Positions 12,514 through 23,590 of a stretch of DNA of 64,000 nucleotides are shown piece after piece (position 1 is the stretch's first letter; each line of letters starts with the position of its first letter). Under the pieces are notes generated by a model. The model was not told where the DNA came from and did no database searches. It worked only from the letters and a program-made list of their open reading frames with translations. This DNA comes from Kwoniella dejecticola CBS 10117 (lineage: Eukaryota > Basidiomycota > Tremellomycetes > Tremellales > Cryptococcaceae). The stretch covers positions 62,001-126,000 of the forward strand of contig NC_089302.1 in assembly GCF_000512565.2 (NCBI RefSeq), given 5' to 3'. Position numbers and translations under genes: made by a program.

Positions 12514-13323
12514 TCGTGACATCCTTCGTATCAAGATCAAGATCAAGATCAAGGGCAACACCGAGGTGAATTCTCACCTATCATCATTCGTCATTCATCG
12601 TCAAAACGAAAAGGAAGAGGCAAGAATAAAAGAGACGAAAATACATTAAAATGAAATAGGTCAGAATCAGTTGTAAGGAAGGCAGGATTTGTTTGTATAT
12701 ATTTATTATCATCTTTCATTCTGTACATCATATCCAATCCATTCAAGGAATACATTTTCAACCTACCTACATCATTGCCCATCGCTCATCACACCCCACG
12801 TCTCATACATGCTCAACATCAAAACGCCAACACTCCATTGTATATATCTTAGATACGGCAATCACAAATGACTAGTGTAGATACATATTCGAAACAGATC
12901 GAGGGCAGGAAACATAATGTATATAATCATCTGGGACAAGGCAATCCGGTTGCAGATGCATGTCAAAGCTGTTGCCTTTTGCATCTCTCGATGCACTCGT
13001 ATCAATTCATGATGATAGCTGTTTGCCAGTCTTGTTGTTGGAAGCTAAGGCTCTATGCATGCGACAAACGTGTTCTTGTATGACTATCTACGTGATCAAT
13101 GCTCTCTAAAAACATATCACGACCACGGAATTCAAACTCAGGACCTAAACTTCTTCATCCGAACCAACGTCGCCTCGACTAGCGAGACTACGCACCGAGC
13201 ATTCGAGAAGAGACGTGCCAGTTAGCAATTCATCTCACATAGATCAAGAAGGGATAACGAATGAGAGGAGACGAGTGATCGATCAGACAGTTGGATGAGA
13301 ATGACCACAACGAAGACCTAGAC
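12514..13323. other. convergent 3' region
   Basis: The plus-strand orphan and the minus-strand MCH1 gene end toward each other here. An ATCAAG tandem repeat at 12531-12554 lies just after the orphan's stop. The remainder is AT-richer 3' flank. No gene is seen; a weak tRNA-like patch near 13120-13195 was rejected. Confidence 0.5.
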
Positions 13324-16029
13324 TTACATGGATTTCCGTCTCTCATTACTTAATTTCTCCCTCCTGAACCCTGCCCACACACTCAGAGCCAGGGCTACCA
13401 GAGTACCGATAGTTGATATTTTGAAGGCTGTTCCATAACATTCTTCGCCTACTAGACCTGCACGTACCACAGCAGATGAGGCTGTTAGCTACAAAGGCTT
13501 GAGCGGAGAAAAAGCGCATTCTGTTTTGAGTGTTAGAAGAAGTTGGGGAACGATGGAAGAAACGCCGAACGCACAATCATGTTTCCCGTCATCCGGTATA
13601 GCTCCGCCATCCCTCTTGAAGATACCTCGGATGACCTCGACGACATCGACTCCACCGTCCATTCCGTCATCGTCAGAAGTACCGATCTTGCCGATCTGCC
13701 GATTGCGAAGAGCAATTGTAGGACATCAGTTATCAGTCATGTTTCTCATGAGATGCGAATGAGGTGTTGGAATTAGCAGGGATTGGATTCCCGGTGATTT
13801 ACGGGAAGAAGGAAGTCAGGGAAGGTCACTTACAGTATGAGAATCATAAACCTTTCCAAAGAGTAGATTGAACGCGTTCCCTCCTAGAACAGGAGCGACA
13901 GCTACCCAGCCCCAATTCTGCGAGAAATGTTCTGTGCCAAATCATGCATCAGCTCCAGCTTTATTGATGGTTGTGTGTGTAACTGCAGTTGATCTCCAAG
14001 GGGGGGGTGAGGAGCACCATAACTCACTCATACCGAACCATTCCAAAATCAACATAGGCATAACGTTGAATAGACTACCGTACGCCAGACCAAGTAAAGT
14101 GGACACCATCCACAAGGACTGGACATGAACCGTCTGCATAGCTGAAATTTGGGAGATGGTGAAGAGCACCGCGACGACTGGTAGGAACCAGACCTATGAG
14201 CAAGTGGTTTCATTAGTCAGCGATCTCTCAGCTTAATCCTAAATTTAGGTAAAGGTAAGAAAAGAAAGCAATTGCTGCTTACTCTTCTTATACCGAATTT
14301 GTTCTTGCCAAAATCAGATACGACACCTATCAAGAATCAACCCGTCATTAGCGTCGGAATTATTGCATGCATGTGTATGTGGTGGCAATCGCTCGAATCA
14401 GTGGGAAGCAGTATGGCGGACTCACCTCCTATGATCCGCCCCCCGCAATTCCAAATACTGACCAGCCCGACCTGTTTAGCCTGATATCCACCGATCTTGG
14501 CTTTATCATACACCCTCTGATTCTCTCTCCCAAGAGCTAACGTCACCGTCCCGGCATTATTGATGTACATCAGGCCTGTCCCGCACAGCAGGGCTAGACA
14601 CACAAATAGTATCCAGAAATCGGTCGATCGCATACAGTCCAAGGGGGTATACGATAATAATGTGGGAGGCAGTGAAGCAAGTGAGGAAGATCGAGCATGA
14701 GTCGGAGCGTGTTTGGGTTTGGAATGCACTTGTATAGGAGGAGGTAGATTATCGTTGAAATGCGCATGATGCTGATTGGGATGATGGTGTCGACCTCGAG
14801 AAATGGGTGATTTGGATCTAGTCAATTCCAAAGAACTTGTTCTTGATCTAGATCTAACGCCATTCTCGTCGACGTCTGACTCGTAATTGTAGTCATCGTT
14901 GTATTCGAATTCTTCAGCAGCGTGATGCTGGTTGATGATCACTTTTGGAATTCCTTCATGGCCTTCTTCTTCAGCGCCATCAAAGCCCGAGTTCAAAGGT
15001 TGATATGCATTTCCGTGTACTTCTTCGGAAGGAGGGATAGGCCGTATGAAGACAGAACCGAGAAGCATTGGTATACTAGTCCCGATCGACAAGAGGAAGA
15101 GTAAGCCACCAGCGTCGGAATGATAGAGCCAATTCCCCAGACTGGAGAACAAGAACGCGGATAGTCCGAATCCAGCTAAGACCGTCCCGCTTGCGCTTGC
15201 ACGAGTAGCGTTTGAGAAGGATTTGGCGGTAGCGTTCACGGCTGACGTCAGGCCGCTTGAACCCCCGCAACCGGTGAGGAACATTGCGAATTCCAGAATG
15301 AATAGTCGGATATGGCTAGGCTCGATGTCGGTATCGGCATTATCATTGGCAACTGAGGAAGGGCGTAAAGAGATGGAACCGATATAAAATGCGTGGACGG
15401 TCGAGTAGCCTATCAAGCAGCATAGACCGCCTACGAAGAGGGGTCTAAGCCGAATATGAAGCTTTTCAGCTCCTCCTGCATTGATGCTGAACAAAACGGT
15501 ATCCAGACTGTGAATATCGCAAAGGGACTAGACGTACATTCGCTGCCCTCTGGAATCTACGATCTTCCCCCATAACGGACCAGTGAGATACACACCCAGA
15601 TTCCCAGCTAGACCGATCAAATTGCCTATGGTGGAAGAGACGACGAGCTTGGTAGCTAATTGAGGGGCGTATGCGGAGTAGACGTAGTTGCTCCCACTAT
15701 AGTCAAGATGACAGGTCAGCTATATAGTCTCACGTTCTGAACCATACCTGACGCATGACAGAATGCAAGGAAGCAAGATCTTAAGACAACTGATTGGAGA
15801 AAAGCGTCACTCACCTAGCTAGTCCAACCAAGACACACAATATGAAGACTCCTAGCCTCTGACGCTGTATGCGATCCCATTCATCCGAAAAGGGATTTAC
15901 AATCTTCCAAGTGAAAAACCTGGTCGACATCTTGTGATCGTGATTGTGCGAATCATCGAATAGTCGAGTCCGGGAAGATATACGCGCTCTGTTCGGCAGT
16001 GGGGGTCTTGTAGAGTCGGAGTCTGCCAT
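13324..16029 (-). CDS. MCH1: Mch1-like MFS transporter
   Basis: A major facilitator of the Nodulin-like/Mch1 type, probably vacuolar; the family's substrate is not established (monocarboxylate-permease-like by name only). Eight exons (16029-15815, 15696-15538, 15486-14426, 14326-14283, 14193-14028, 13931-13834, 13695-13575, 13457-13324) give 665 residues. Family marks include SNYVYSAYAPQL after the first membrane span, LTGPLWGKIVDSRGQR, the central FWILFVCLALLCGTGLMYIN, and the last-loop CYGTAFK before the final span. About twelve spans can be counted. The large central loop (about residues 240-340) is acidic and His-rich. The C-terminal exon 13457-13324 was found by matching the family ending; the stop codon overlaps a potential GTAAGT donor, so a further exon is not excluded. 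The family call is strong; transport specificity is unknown. Confidence 0.82.
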
Positions 16030-16634
16030 TTCTCAGGCGAAATTGAATTCAGGTGCGTCGAAGACCTTGGGTTTGGATCTTCAATAATGATCTGAGTCAA
16101 AGGAGGAAGGAGGAGAAGGTGATCTTGACAAAGCAATCAAGGTTGAGATCAAGTCGACATCTAGTAGCCTCTCGTCGAAGAGCTATCGATGAGTTGCGCT
16201 GCTCTCAACTCGGGTTGAGGTATAAGGAAGATGTTTGCTTTCAATGAATATGCTCCTCTTTCTGTCGTAGATACCGACCATCGACACACGGTCCGTCTGA
16301 TACGCTTCTGGTTACGTTTGAATGCACTGAATGGCGTCTTATTGGTATCGGATTTGACCGTGAACCTGAATCCCACCCTCCACCTCACTTATCTCGACGT
16401 GACTTTCTCATCTCCTATGCACCTTGAGCCCATCGAATCCAAAGGATGCATGAGAAAGAGGATAAGCCAGGTCATATTGATTGTGTCAATCCGAGATCGA
16501 GCCTAATGTCGTCATCCATGCTTGGTATGCTATGATGTATTCATAGTACAACGATTCTACTCTAACCACTCCTTTCACCCCTCTGGGCGGAGCAGTCCGT
16601 TACGGTTTATTGCTAAGAAGGTATTCTACCTACA
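16030..16634. other. intergenic between two minus-strand genes
   Basis: This region holds the MCH1 promoter and leader and the 3' flank of COG7. I see no additional gene. Confidence 0.5.
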
Positions 16635-19568
16635 TCAATTCCATCCTCTCATCCTGCCTATATTCCTCAAGATATCCAACATCCCTTGAGCTTCAGCCTG
16701 AGCCTGAGCCTGATCTTGACCCGAGGTTGAAGTCGACGCCAGCCGGGCCTCTCTAATTTCTTTCCTCCAAGCACTTTCATCCAATCCAATACTTTTCTCC
16801 CACTTATCCAGCTCGTCCCAACTCACATCCAGCGCTCCTACCGCATTGCTCAGATAACCTAGATCCGTAGCTAGTTGGCTTGCTCCTCCGCCCGTCAACT
16901 GCCTTATACCTGGTAAAGTGACCGACGTGAGGTGGGATAAGAGGGTGAGTGATAAGCTTGATATCCAAGTTGAAAGTACGACCTCTTCGGGTATTTCCAT
17001 CCCTATTTCCCTTCCCATCTCCCCCTCTTTTGTTCTTTGGATGTCTAAAGAGATCGGAATAGGAAGGGTAGAAGGATCTATGAATGGTAAAGTATCGATC
17101 GACCATTTCAATCCCTGTTCTTTACTCCAAACTTCAAACACCCTCAACAGATCCAACAACCCCTCTGAGACGCGCGAAATCACATCGGTAGGCGATAAAC
17201 TGAAAGTAGGTACATGTAATTCCCCCTTTCTTTGCGGTTTATCAGGTTTACTCCAGACGCTCAAATGGGGATACGTCTCGAGTTGTCCCAACAAGGGCGC
17301 GAGGATGATAGACTGGATCTGCAGTTGACTGGATCTTGTGAATTCTCGTAGAGCGTTCGAGGTGATAGGTAAGATCGGTCTCTGAATTGGCGTTGTAGAT
17401 GTTGAAACTAAAGAGTGAAGGTCGATTGAATTCAGGGTGGATTGTTGTAAGAGGGTTATTGATCCGGCCGTTGTGGTCTTAGGATCATACCCTTGCGCCA
17501 ATACCTGCGTTTGAGTTTGCGTTGATACTTGGCTAGCTTCCGGTATTTTGGCCTTGAGAATGACTTCGACCGATCCGAAAAACACCTCTAATTTGGTTTC
17601 AAAGACTCCCAATTTATGCGAGATTTCCTTGCAGCCTTCCAAGATGTGTAGGACGATTTGAAAAGAGGACCAATCTTCTGTCGAGTAATCTAATCCGTCA
17701 AAGCCGTCCAACTCGTCTCGCCCTCCCTTTACTTTGGAAATTTCACCAGCCTGCCGTATCTGATCCATGACTACCTTCTGTTGATTACTCAAAAACGTAG
17801 ATAATCCCGCTTCGAGCGCCGAAAGTAATCCCAGTGCACCATACCCATGCGTGAAAGCCATACACCTACCTATAGCTTCGTCGGCCTTGCTGAACACTAT
17901 AGTAACCCTGTCGAGTAATGCTCTTGCTATATCTTTGCCTGATGCCGTACTAGACGAGGAGGTCAAGGTATGATCCGTCCTGAGAACGTATTCGAAATAC
18001 CGCCTTTCGAGAGTCGCGTAGGTAGATTGCAGATCTAAGAACGGCTCGTATAGCGTAGTCTCCCATGAATTATCTACGGGTAAGGGTCCGGAGATCGTGG
18101 GTGCTCTTGAAAAACGTCGGGAAATCGACATCTTCTTAGTGGGAGTACGAGCGGGAGCGGCAGCGGTGGCTGAGCCTGAAGCGGAAGGACTGGTAGCGAG
18201 ATGATATCCTGGAGAAGTCTTGTCGACCAGCGTACTTGACGGTGAAGTAGCAGTAGCGATATCTCCACTCAACAGACCACCCTGAGTATTGAATGTCATC
18301 CGATCTATCAAGCTCTGAACAGCTACGCCCAGCTCTTCCGTTGCCCTGTAAGCGACTATCAACTCGGGCAAAGCTTGCGAGCCGTAATACTCGCTGACGG
18401 CTGATAGTCTAGCTGAAGGCGATGGGTCGAGACCGTCGAAAGTGGTCTGAACGAAGGAAGCTAGTATCGATGCTGCTGTATGCGGAGCGAAGATCTGCGG
18501 GATCTGCTCGACCTGAGCATTGAAACCTGTAAGAAGGGAAGTGTAGAATTGATGTATCAATATTGAGAATTTGGTTGGTTCCACTTTCACACCCGTTTCA
18601 GAATTAGAACCAATGATAGGGGTATCACCGGTTGAGGTCTCCACTAGTTTGGTATCTTTCCACTGTGACAGTAAGTCGGCAGATCGTGAGTTGAAGTAAT
18701 AGTTCTTGAATTCGTTCTCCCTATCCATATCTTTGAACACCCCGTAAAACTTCGCTATCTCCCCTACATTGTTCTCATCCAGACTATTCTTCAGAGCTTT
18801 CGAGACGCTAGTTTCCAGCTCGTTTTGTAAGGACACCAAGAGTGTCTTGCGATCTTGATATTCTGCTGGAGTATTCTGGAAGACGACCATAGATCTCGAA
18901 GCTTCTCTCAACCTATTCCCAGCTTTGGAGAATTCCGCATTACTGATAAAACCCGTCAACTCGCTTTCTAAGGTAGACCACGATTCGGCTTCTCTCAGTA
19001 TATCCCTAGCTGATTCCAACCTGTTCTTGAGTTTATCCAGATGAGTCAATTTCTCCAAACTCTTATTGGTCCGTATCCCCTCGGTCTCAGAATGACCGTT
19101 ACTGAGATTGGCGCTGATACTGTCCTTTCTAGTCGAGGTGAGTAGGCTAGAGCCGGAGCCAGAGGAAGTGGAAGGTGATGAAGTCAGATCAATCTGACGG
19201 GCGAACCGATCTTGCACCATTCCCAGACTACCGCATAGCCCATTGGCACTCTCTCGCATGAATTGCAGATCGTATGCCAGTCGAGGAACCGTCCTAGATA
19301 CATCGTGGATGGATTGTTCGACAGCAGAATTCGTATCTTGCGATAACAGGCTCAGCTGGGTCAGCAGTTCGTTGAGCGTTTTATCTATCGGTGCTAAGTC
19401 CGGAGGTTGAGGGGGATTGGGAGAAGGAAGTGATGCGGGGAGATGAGGGGATAAGAGATTATTGAGGAACGAGGGTATATCGGATCCGTAACTGTCTAAT
19501 GTGGAAGCCAATGAGGACAAAGCGGAAGGAGGGTCCGAGATGACGGGCGGAGGTGTCGAAGTGGACAT
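16635..19568 (-). CDS. COG7: conserved oligomeric Golgi complex subunit 7
   Basis: Cog7 is a lobe-B subunit of the COG tether that handles retrograde traffic within the Golgi. This is a single exon of 977 residues, longer than human COG7 (770) because of Ser/Thr-rich inserts. The N-terminus has the helical tether signature: long amphipathic helices about residues 60-130, then KLKNRLESARDILREAESW and the family block EIAKFYGVFKDMDRENEF around residues 265-285, which aligns with COG7 from animals. No membrane span is seen, as expected for a peripheral complex. The insert near residues 460-500 and the tail (Ala/Gln repeats, encoded by a six-base repeat at 16693-16713) look disordered. The first ATG is used. 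It is divergently placed from the XLF-like gene, 333 bases apart. Confidence 0.88.
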   Translation of the reverse strand: MSTSTPPPVISDPPSALSSLASTLDSYGSDIPSFLNNLLSPHLPASLPSPNPPQPPDLAPIDKTLNELLTQLSLLSQDTNSAVEQSIHDVSRTVPRLAYDLQFMRESANGLCGSLGMVQDRFARQIDLTSSPSTSSGSGSSLLTSTRKDSISANLSNGHSETEGIRTNKSLEKLTHLDKLKNRLESARDILREAESWSTLESELTGFISNAEFSKAGNRLREASRSMVVFQNTPAEYQDRKTLLVSLQNELETSVSKALKNSLDENNVGEIAKFYGVFKDMDRENEFKNYYFNSRSADLLSQWKDTKLVETSTGDTPIIGSNSETGVKVEPTKFSILIHQFYTSLLTGFNAQVEQIPQIFAPHTAASILASFVQTTFDGLDPSPSARLSAVSEYYGSQALPELIVAYRATEELGVAVQSLIDRMTFNTQGGLLSGDIATATSPSSTLVDKTSPGYHLATSPSASGSATAAAPARTPTKKMSISRRFSRAPTISGPLPVDNSWETTLYEPFLDLQSTYATLERRYFEYVLRTDHTLTSSSSTASGKDIARALLDRVTIVFSKADEAIGRCMAFTHGYGALGLLSALEAGLSTFLSNQQKVVMDQIRQAGEISKVKGGRDELDGFDGLDYSTEDWSSFQIVLHILEGCKEISHKLGVFETKLEVFFGSVEVILKAKIPEASQVSTQTQTQVLAQGYDPKTTTAGSITLLQQSTLNSIDLHSLVSTSTTPIQRPILPITSNALREFTRSSQLQIQSIILAPLLGQLETYPHLSVWSKPDKPQRKGELHVPTFSLSPTDVISRVSEGLLDLLRVFEVWSKEQGLKWSIDTLPFIDPSTLPIPISLDIQRTKEGEMGREIGMEIPEEVVLSTWISSLSLTLLSHLTSVTLPGIRQLTGGGASQLATDLGYLSNAVGALDVSWDELDKWEKSIGLDESAWRKEIREARLASTSTSGQDQAQAQAEAQGMLDILRNIGRMRGWN

Positions 19569-19901
19569 GACGGAGGACCGTTACTGGGGGGCGGAAGTCC
19601 CTTCTTGTCCTGCCCTTTTGATGTACTCTGAGCGCGATGATATCTGAGCAAGATGTTAGCCTTGGTCAACATTGTGCTCTCACTATGGAAAGCATGAAGC
19701 CGACATTCCCAGTCGCGTGTCTCGATATTGACAAACACGTGCACACCATGCTGAGAACCAAAGGTGTGCCTGAATTATCAAGATGACGTAACATGCAATT
19801 GCCAAAACATTTGAAGCAGGTTGAAGGAGGTCGATGGAGAAATCGGGTTGAACGACAGCGTCAAGGTGAAAAGCATGCATGTCGCCCGGGACGAGCTCAA
19901 G
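19569..19901. promoter_or_regulatory. divergent promoter of COG7 and XLF-like gene
   Basis: These 333 bases lie between two divergent start codons. An alternative in-frame ATG for the XLF-like gene sits at 19875. No other feature can be named. Confidence 0.45.
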
Positions 19902-21605
19902 ATGTCAGACGGGGGTCTCACAGAGGTCAGTCAAGATCGGATGTGAAGCGTTGACTTGGACTGTAATAGTCATGACCGAAGAGCTGACTTGGGGGCGGAA
20001 ACGAACCAGGAATATGACAATCTGTTATTGGGCGCATCATGGCAAGGGAAGAAGGATCAACATGGTAAAACTCATCTCTTTGTGAGTCTCTTGAGAGTCT
20101 ACTACGATCCTGACTTCCTTATGCGTACATGGGCATCCCGCTGATCCAGATATATCCGATAGAAATTCAGCCCGACCACAGATGGACAGACCTTTGTCCT
20201 TGTAGTAAGTCAGGGTGCCTTCATTAGCTCCACGGATGAAGCTTACTATTGTTTGACTGTACAGACCACAGATCTCGAATCGATACATATACACACGCCT
20301 AACCCAGAAGATATTCCAGCTGTACCATGGGAAATCGATCATCCGTTCCTCCTGGCGACTCAAGATCTGATACGTGATTCTTTTCCCGATGAACCGCTTG
20401 AGCAAGTGCAAGGCCTCGTAGAGAGGATAAGCTCCATGTTTGCGGATAGGTGGGATGAAGTACAACTTCTCTTCGAGACTGAGGATGATGTGAGTCCATC
20501 AATGATTGGACCAGACACTCAAATTTCACTTTCAAGAGAGAGAGAGATGAGCGAGTCGAGCTGATTGATGTGGATGATTCAGGCGAAAGTCGTGTATATG
20601 AGGATCGATGATTTTGCATGGCGGTTCGTCCTATCGTATGTTTATGCCGCTCTCATCTCATTGAGCCCATCACTCATCGAGACACCGTACACCCGTACGA
20701 TCAGGCTCTCATTGCTGTCAAGGGTGAGCTTGGCTGATCGTTGTATGTTCATTAGGAAACTAATATCCTCGCAAAGCATCTCATTTCTTACTCGACATCT
20801 TTTACATCCAGCAATCACGATACTATCGAATGATCGCTCGATACCCATTCCATCTGCTCCCTCTCTGACGGTGTACGAATCCACCTCGAGGCTCATATCC
20901 GATCCTGAGATCATGCGTGCAATACGTCGATCGACCGCCAAGCCAAAAATTACCTCAAGCTCAAATCCAAATCCAAAATCAAATTCAAATCCGATACCTG
21001 CATCCAAATCTTCGCAAAATGCAAACTCGAAACCAGAATCAAAACCAGTATCAAAATCGAAACCGAAATCGAAATCGCCCGCTCCAGCTCAACCTTCATC
21101 AGACTTCGATCCCGACGCCGACGCCGACGCCGACGGATCTCCGACTCCTCGTAAACCCCCTCGCCCTCGGCATGTGCATGCAACAGAATCGACGTCTGCA
21201 TCTGCAGGTTCATCTATGTCTATGCCTCCTTCCTCTCCGCCTAAAATCACCTCGTCGTCCGTCCCGCCTGAAGAAGACGAAAGCCATGTTGCACTTTCCA
21301 GCGACGATGTACAAGAACCCAGCTCGCCAACGCAGAAGCAGAAGCAGAAGCAGAAGCAGAAGCAGAAGCAGCAGGAGCAGAAAGACGATTTGCCTCCTCC
21401 AACTTCTTCCAGTGCAGTCAAATCTTCGTCCCCCTCTGCAGGATCTGCGATGGATTTCAAGCCTCCCACTCAAAATAAAGGCAAGTCGAAGAAAGAACGA
21501 GAGAAGGAAGAGGAAGAAGCGATCGAGAGACGGATGAGAGATATGAAGAGGAAGATGGAGAAGGGCGGTGGAGGTAAATTGGGGAAGAGGAGATTGGCAA
21601 GATAA
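19902..21605 (+). CDS. XLF: XLF/Nej1-like non-homologous end-joining factor
   Basis: XLF (Nej1 in budding yeast) acts with Ku, DNA ligase IV and XRCC4 to join double-strand breaks in the nucleus. Six exons (19902-19925, 20010-20081, 20163-20204, 20265-20489, 20583-20635, 20756-21605) join in phase to 421 residues. The head domain is recognisable only after splicing: LLLGASW, then KTHLFKFSPTTDGQTFVLV and TTDLESIHIH, matching the family pattern of a strand pair followed by a conserved T/S-D-L. WRFVLS and FLTRHLLHPAITIL then match the XLF start of the coiled-coil stalk. The C-terminal half is Ser/Pro/Lys-rich with an Asp-Ala run and a Gln-Lys repeat, and ends in the basic GKLGKRRLAR; XLF proteins normally end in a basic Ku-binding tail. 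An upstream start at 19875 is equally possible. The distant-homology call is moderately firm. Confidence 0.68.
21332..21373 (+). repeat. GCAGAA hexanucleotide repeat
   Basis: This in-frame tandem repeat in the XLF-like gene encodes alternating Gln-Lys in the disordered tail. Length may vary between strains. Confidence 0.75.
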
Positions 21606-21869
21606 ACTCAATAGGCTCATCAAGTATGGATGGTTCTGGCTCGCGTGCTTGATTGTTCCTGATGCGGTAGACCTAGATGGAATGAGATGTGTGCCATGCT
21701 TTATATTTTATAGTCTGTACGTTGATAGTCAGATCCTATGTTGTATGTACTGCATCATGCAATGTTCCCAGAAACCTTGAAAGGGAAAACAGAAAGTAAG
21801 AAGGGGTGCCTTCTTGGGATTTCACGTTTTATGCATGATGAGGGACATGAGATGCGATGACTACCACCC

Positions 21870-23089
21870 CTAATCATACGCCTCTTCAGCTGACCTCCTT
21901 GCTAATCGTTTCACCTTCTTCTTGTACGCTACGATGCATAAACACGCTCACGCTTCGTCAGCTTTGTCCTGAACCAGAACGGTGTAAGAGGGAAAAAATG
22001 GACGCAAGCTGATATTCTAGACTGGCGCAACAGAGACGAACACTCACATGCGAAATCTTCCCTCACTTCCTTGGCTGCATCTACGTTCGCCGGCGAGTTG
22101 AGATCGGGGACATCTTGCGATAAGAGCGATATAACGGAGATGAGCTAGCGAAAATTTCACAGTCAGCTTGGGTGCTGTGTCAGGGTGCAGCTCGTGATGA
22201 AGCTGATACTCGGAAGCTGGGAGTTATAATGACTCACTACACTTTCGACTGTGTGTACTGGCAACCACCTTTCACCTGCATCTTCGTATCCCCACTCGTC
22301 TTCTCCGGGTTGATGCTGTAATCATAAAAGCGCAATATCAGTACGCAATTCGACTATGTGTCGTAGTGTGGGAGATTCTGGCTTACCAAAATTGATACGC
22401 AGACTTCCCCTTTCTTATCGCCTTTGTGATACACTACAGCCCCAATATCGTCACGTCAGCTTCCCTTAACATTCACATCGAGTCGAAGGCGAACCGAAAC
22501 ACCGCTGACCGTTTGGATGCCACATCTCAGAATCGAATATCATCTTCGGGGGTTGTAATGGGAATTCCTGCAACCCAGGGCCAAGTCAGCTGTTGTTCGA
22601 GTTGATCATACTGTTCAGCTGATGGGGAGCTCACAGGAGGGAAGATTAATCGGGCTTTGAGTATTGCTCCTTCGTATAACGTATCTGCGGGTCTACGATG
22701 CGATGGTGAGATATGAAGGAAGATTAGCTACTGATCGAAAGAGAGTGGGACCGTTGGGCAGAAAGGAGGGAGGAGGGAGTAGGGAGGACGACTGACCCCA
22801 TAATTACTATTTGCCATTCCAAGATATTATCGTCATCCACCAGTCCAGCTGAGAACCCATCTACAGGACTCTTCTGCAAATCTGTCATCGAAACGTAAGA
22901 AAGAAGGAATCAGTATTTGCGACACCGAGCAGTACAAGTGAATTGTATGTGTAGCGATGGATGCTTACCCAGTAATTGTTTCCTCAGTATCAAAGAGGAA
23001 TTACTCGTGTTGGATATCGGTGTGCCTGGCTTGGTCGATCCTGGTCTCGAGCCATGAGAAGGGGTCGAAGTCCCGTTTGCTGGAGGCAT
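21870..23089 (-). CDS. UBC7: ubiquitin-conjugating enzyme E2, Ubc7/UBE2G2 type
   Basis: Ubc7 is the E2 of ER-associated degradation, working with Hrd1- and Doa10-type ligases at the cytosolic face of the ER. Eight exons (23089-22969, 22881-22797, 22692-22635, 22567-22510, 22433-22387, 22315-22238, 22144-22048, 21928-21870) give 200 residues. The UBC fold is complete: GFSAGLVDDDNILEW, LYEGAILKARLIFP, the MWHPN block, and active-site Cys119 in GEVCVSIL. The acidic loop after the active site, HQPGEDEWGYEDAGERW, is the insert that marks the Ubc7/UBE2G class. The N-terminus carries about 30 extra Ser/Thr/Pro-rich residues before the catalytic core. Seven introns in 1.2 kb make this the most intron-dense small gene here. 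It is divergent from NOC4. Confidence 0.93.
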
Positions 23090-23590
23090 GATAAGGCGTG
23101 ATCGTGTCTGCGAATGGATGGAGAGGGTTCCGAGTCGTGCCGTAGGATACTGAGAGATGGCTGATGATGTCTGATTGAGTAGTCAGAGGTTTCCTGTGGA
23201 TGAGGTAAGAAGGAAGCAAGAAGTTAGAGGTGAACAGCTGATTATATATAGACGTAGGAGAGAGAGGACAGTGCCGGTGATGATCATGACAGTGACACAA
23301 AGATACAGTCATCACATCATCTGTAGATAGGCAATTTGATCCCGCTAATCAAGAGACCGGTGGCAATCAAGGGGATTTGTAATGGGATTACGATTAAATC
23401 CAATTGCAATGTATTTGGCAGTCAAATCACGTGTTTGATGGTTTCCTCCACTTTGAGCTTTGCAAAAGTTGAAAATCACTCGTCCTCTGAGCGCACCAGT
23501 AAGTAAATGATGCATTGGATTGTCAATAGGTCTGACTAAGTATCATCGCTCTAAATCAGGACATCCGCGGTACAGCAGCGATATCTCAGG
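23090..23590. promoter_or_regulatory. divergent promoter of UBC7 and NOC4
   Basis: The 501 bases between the two start codons hold both promoters and leaders. No other gene is seen. Confidence 0.45.

Noticed and set aside
13120..13195. tRNA-like patch on the minus strand (AGTTTGAATTCC and a nearby T-run)
   Set aside because: No acceptor-stem or T-stem pairing could be found and the A-box is poor.
20917..21537. 206-codon ORF overlapping the XLF-like gene on the same strand
   Set aside because: Gln/Arg-rich shift of the six-base repeats; the XLF frame is supported by splicing and motifs.
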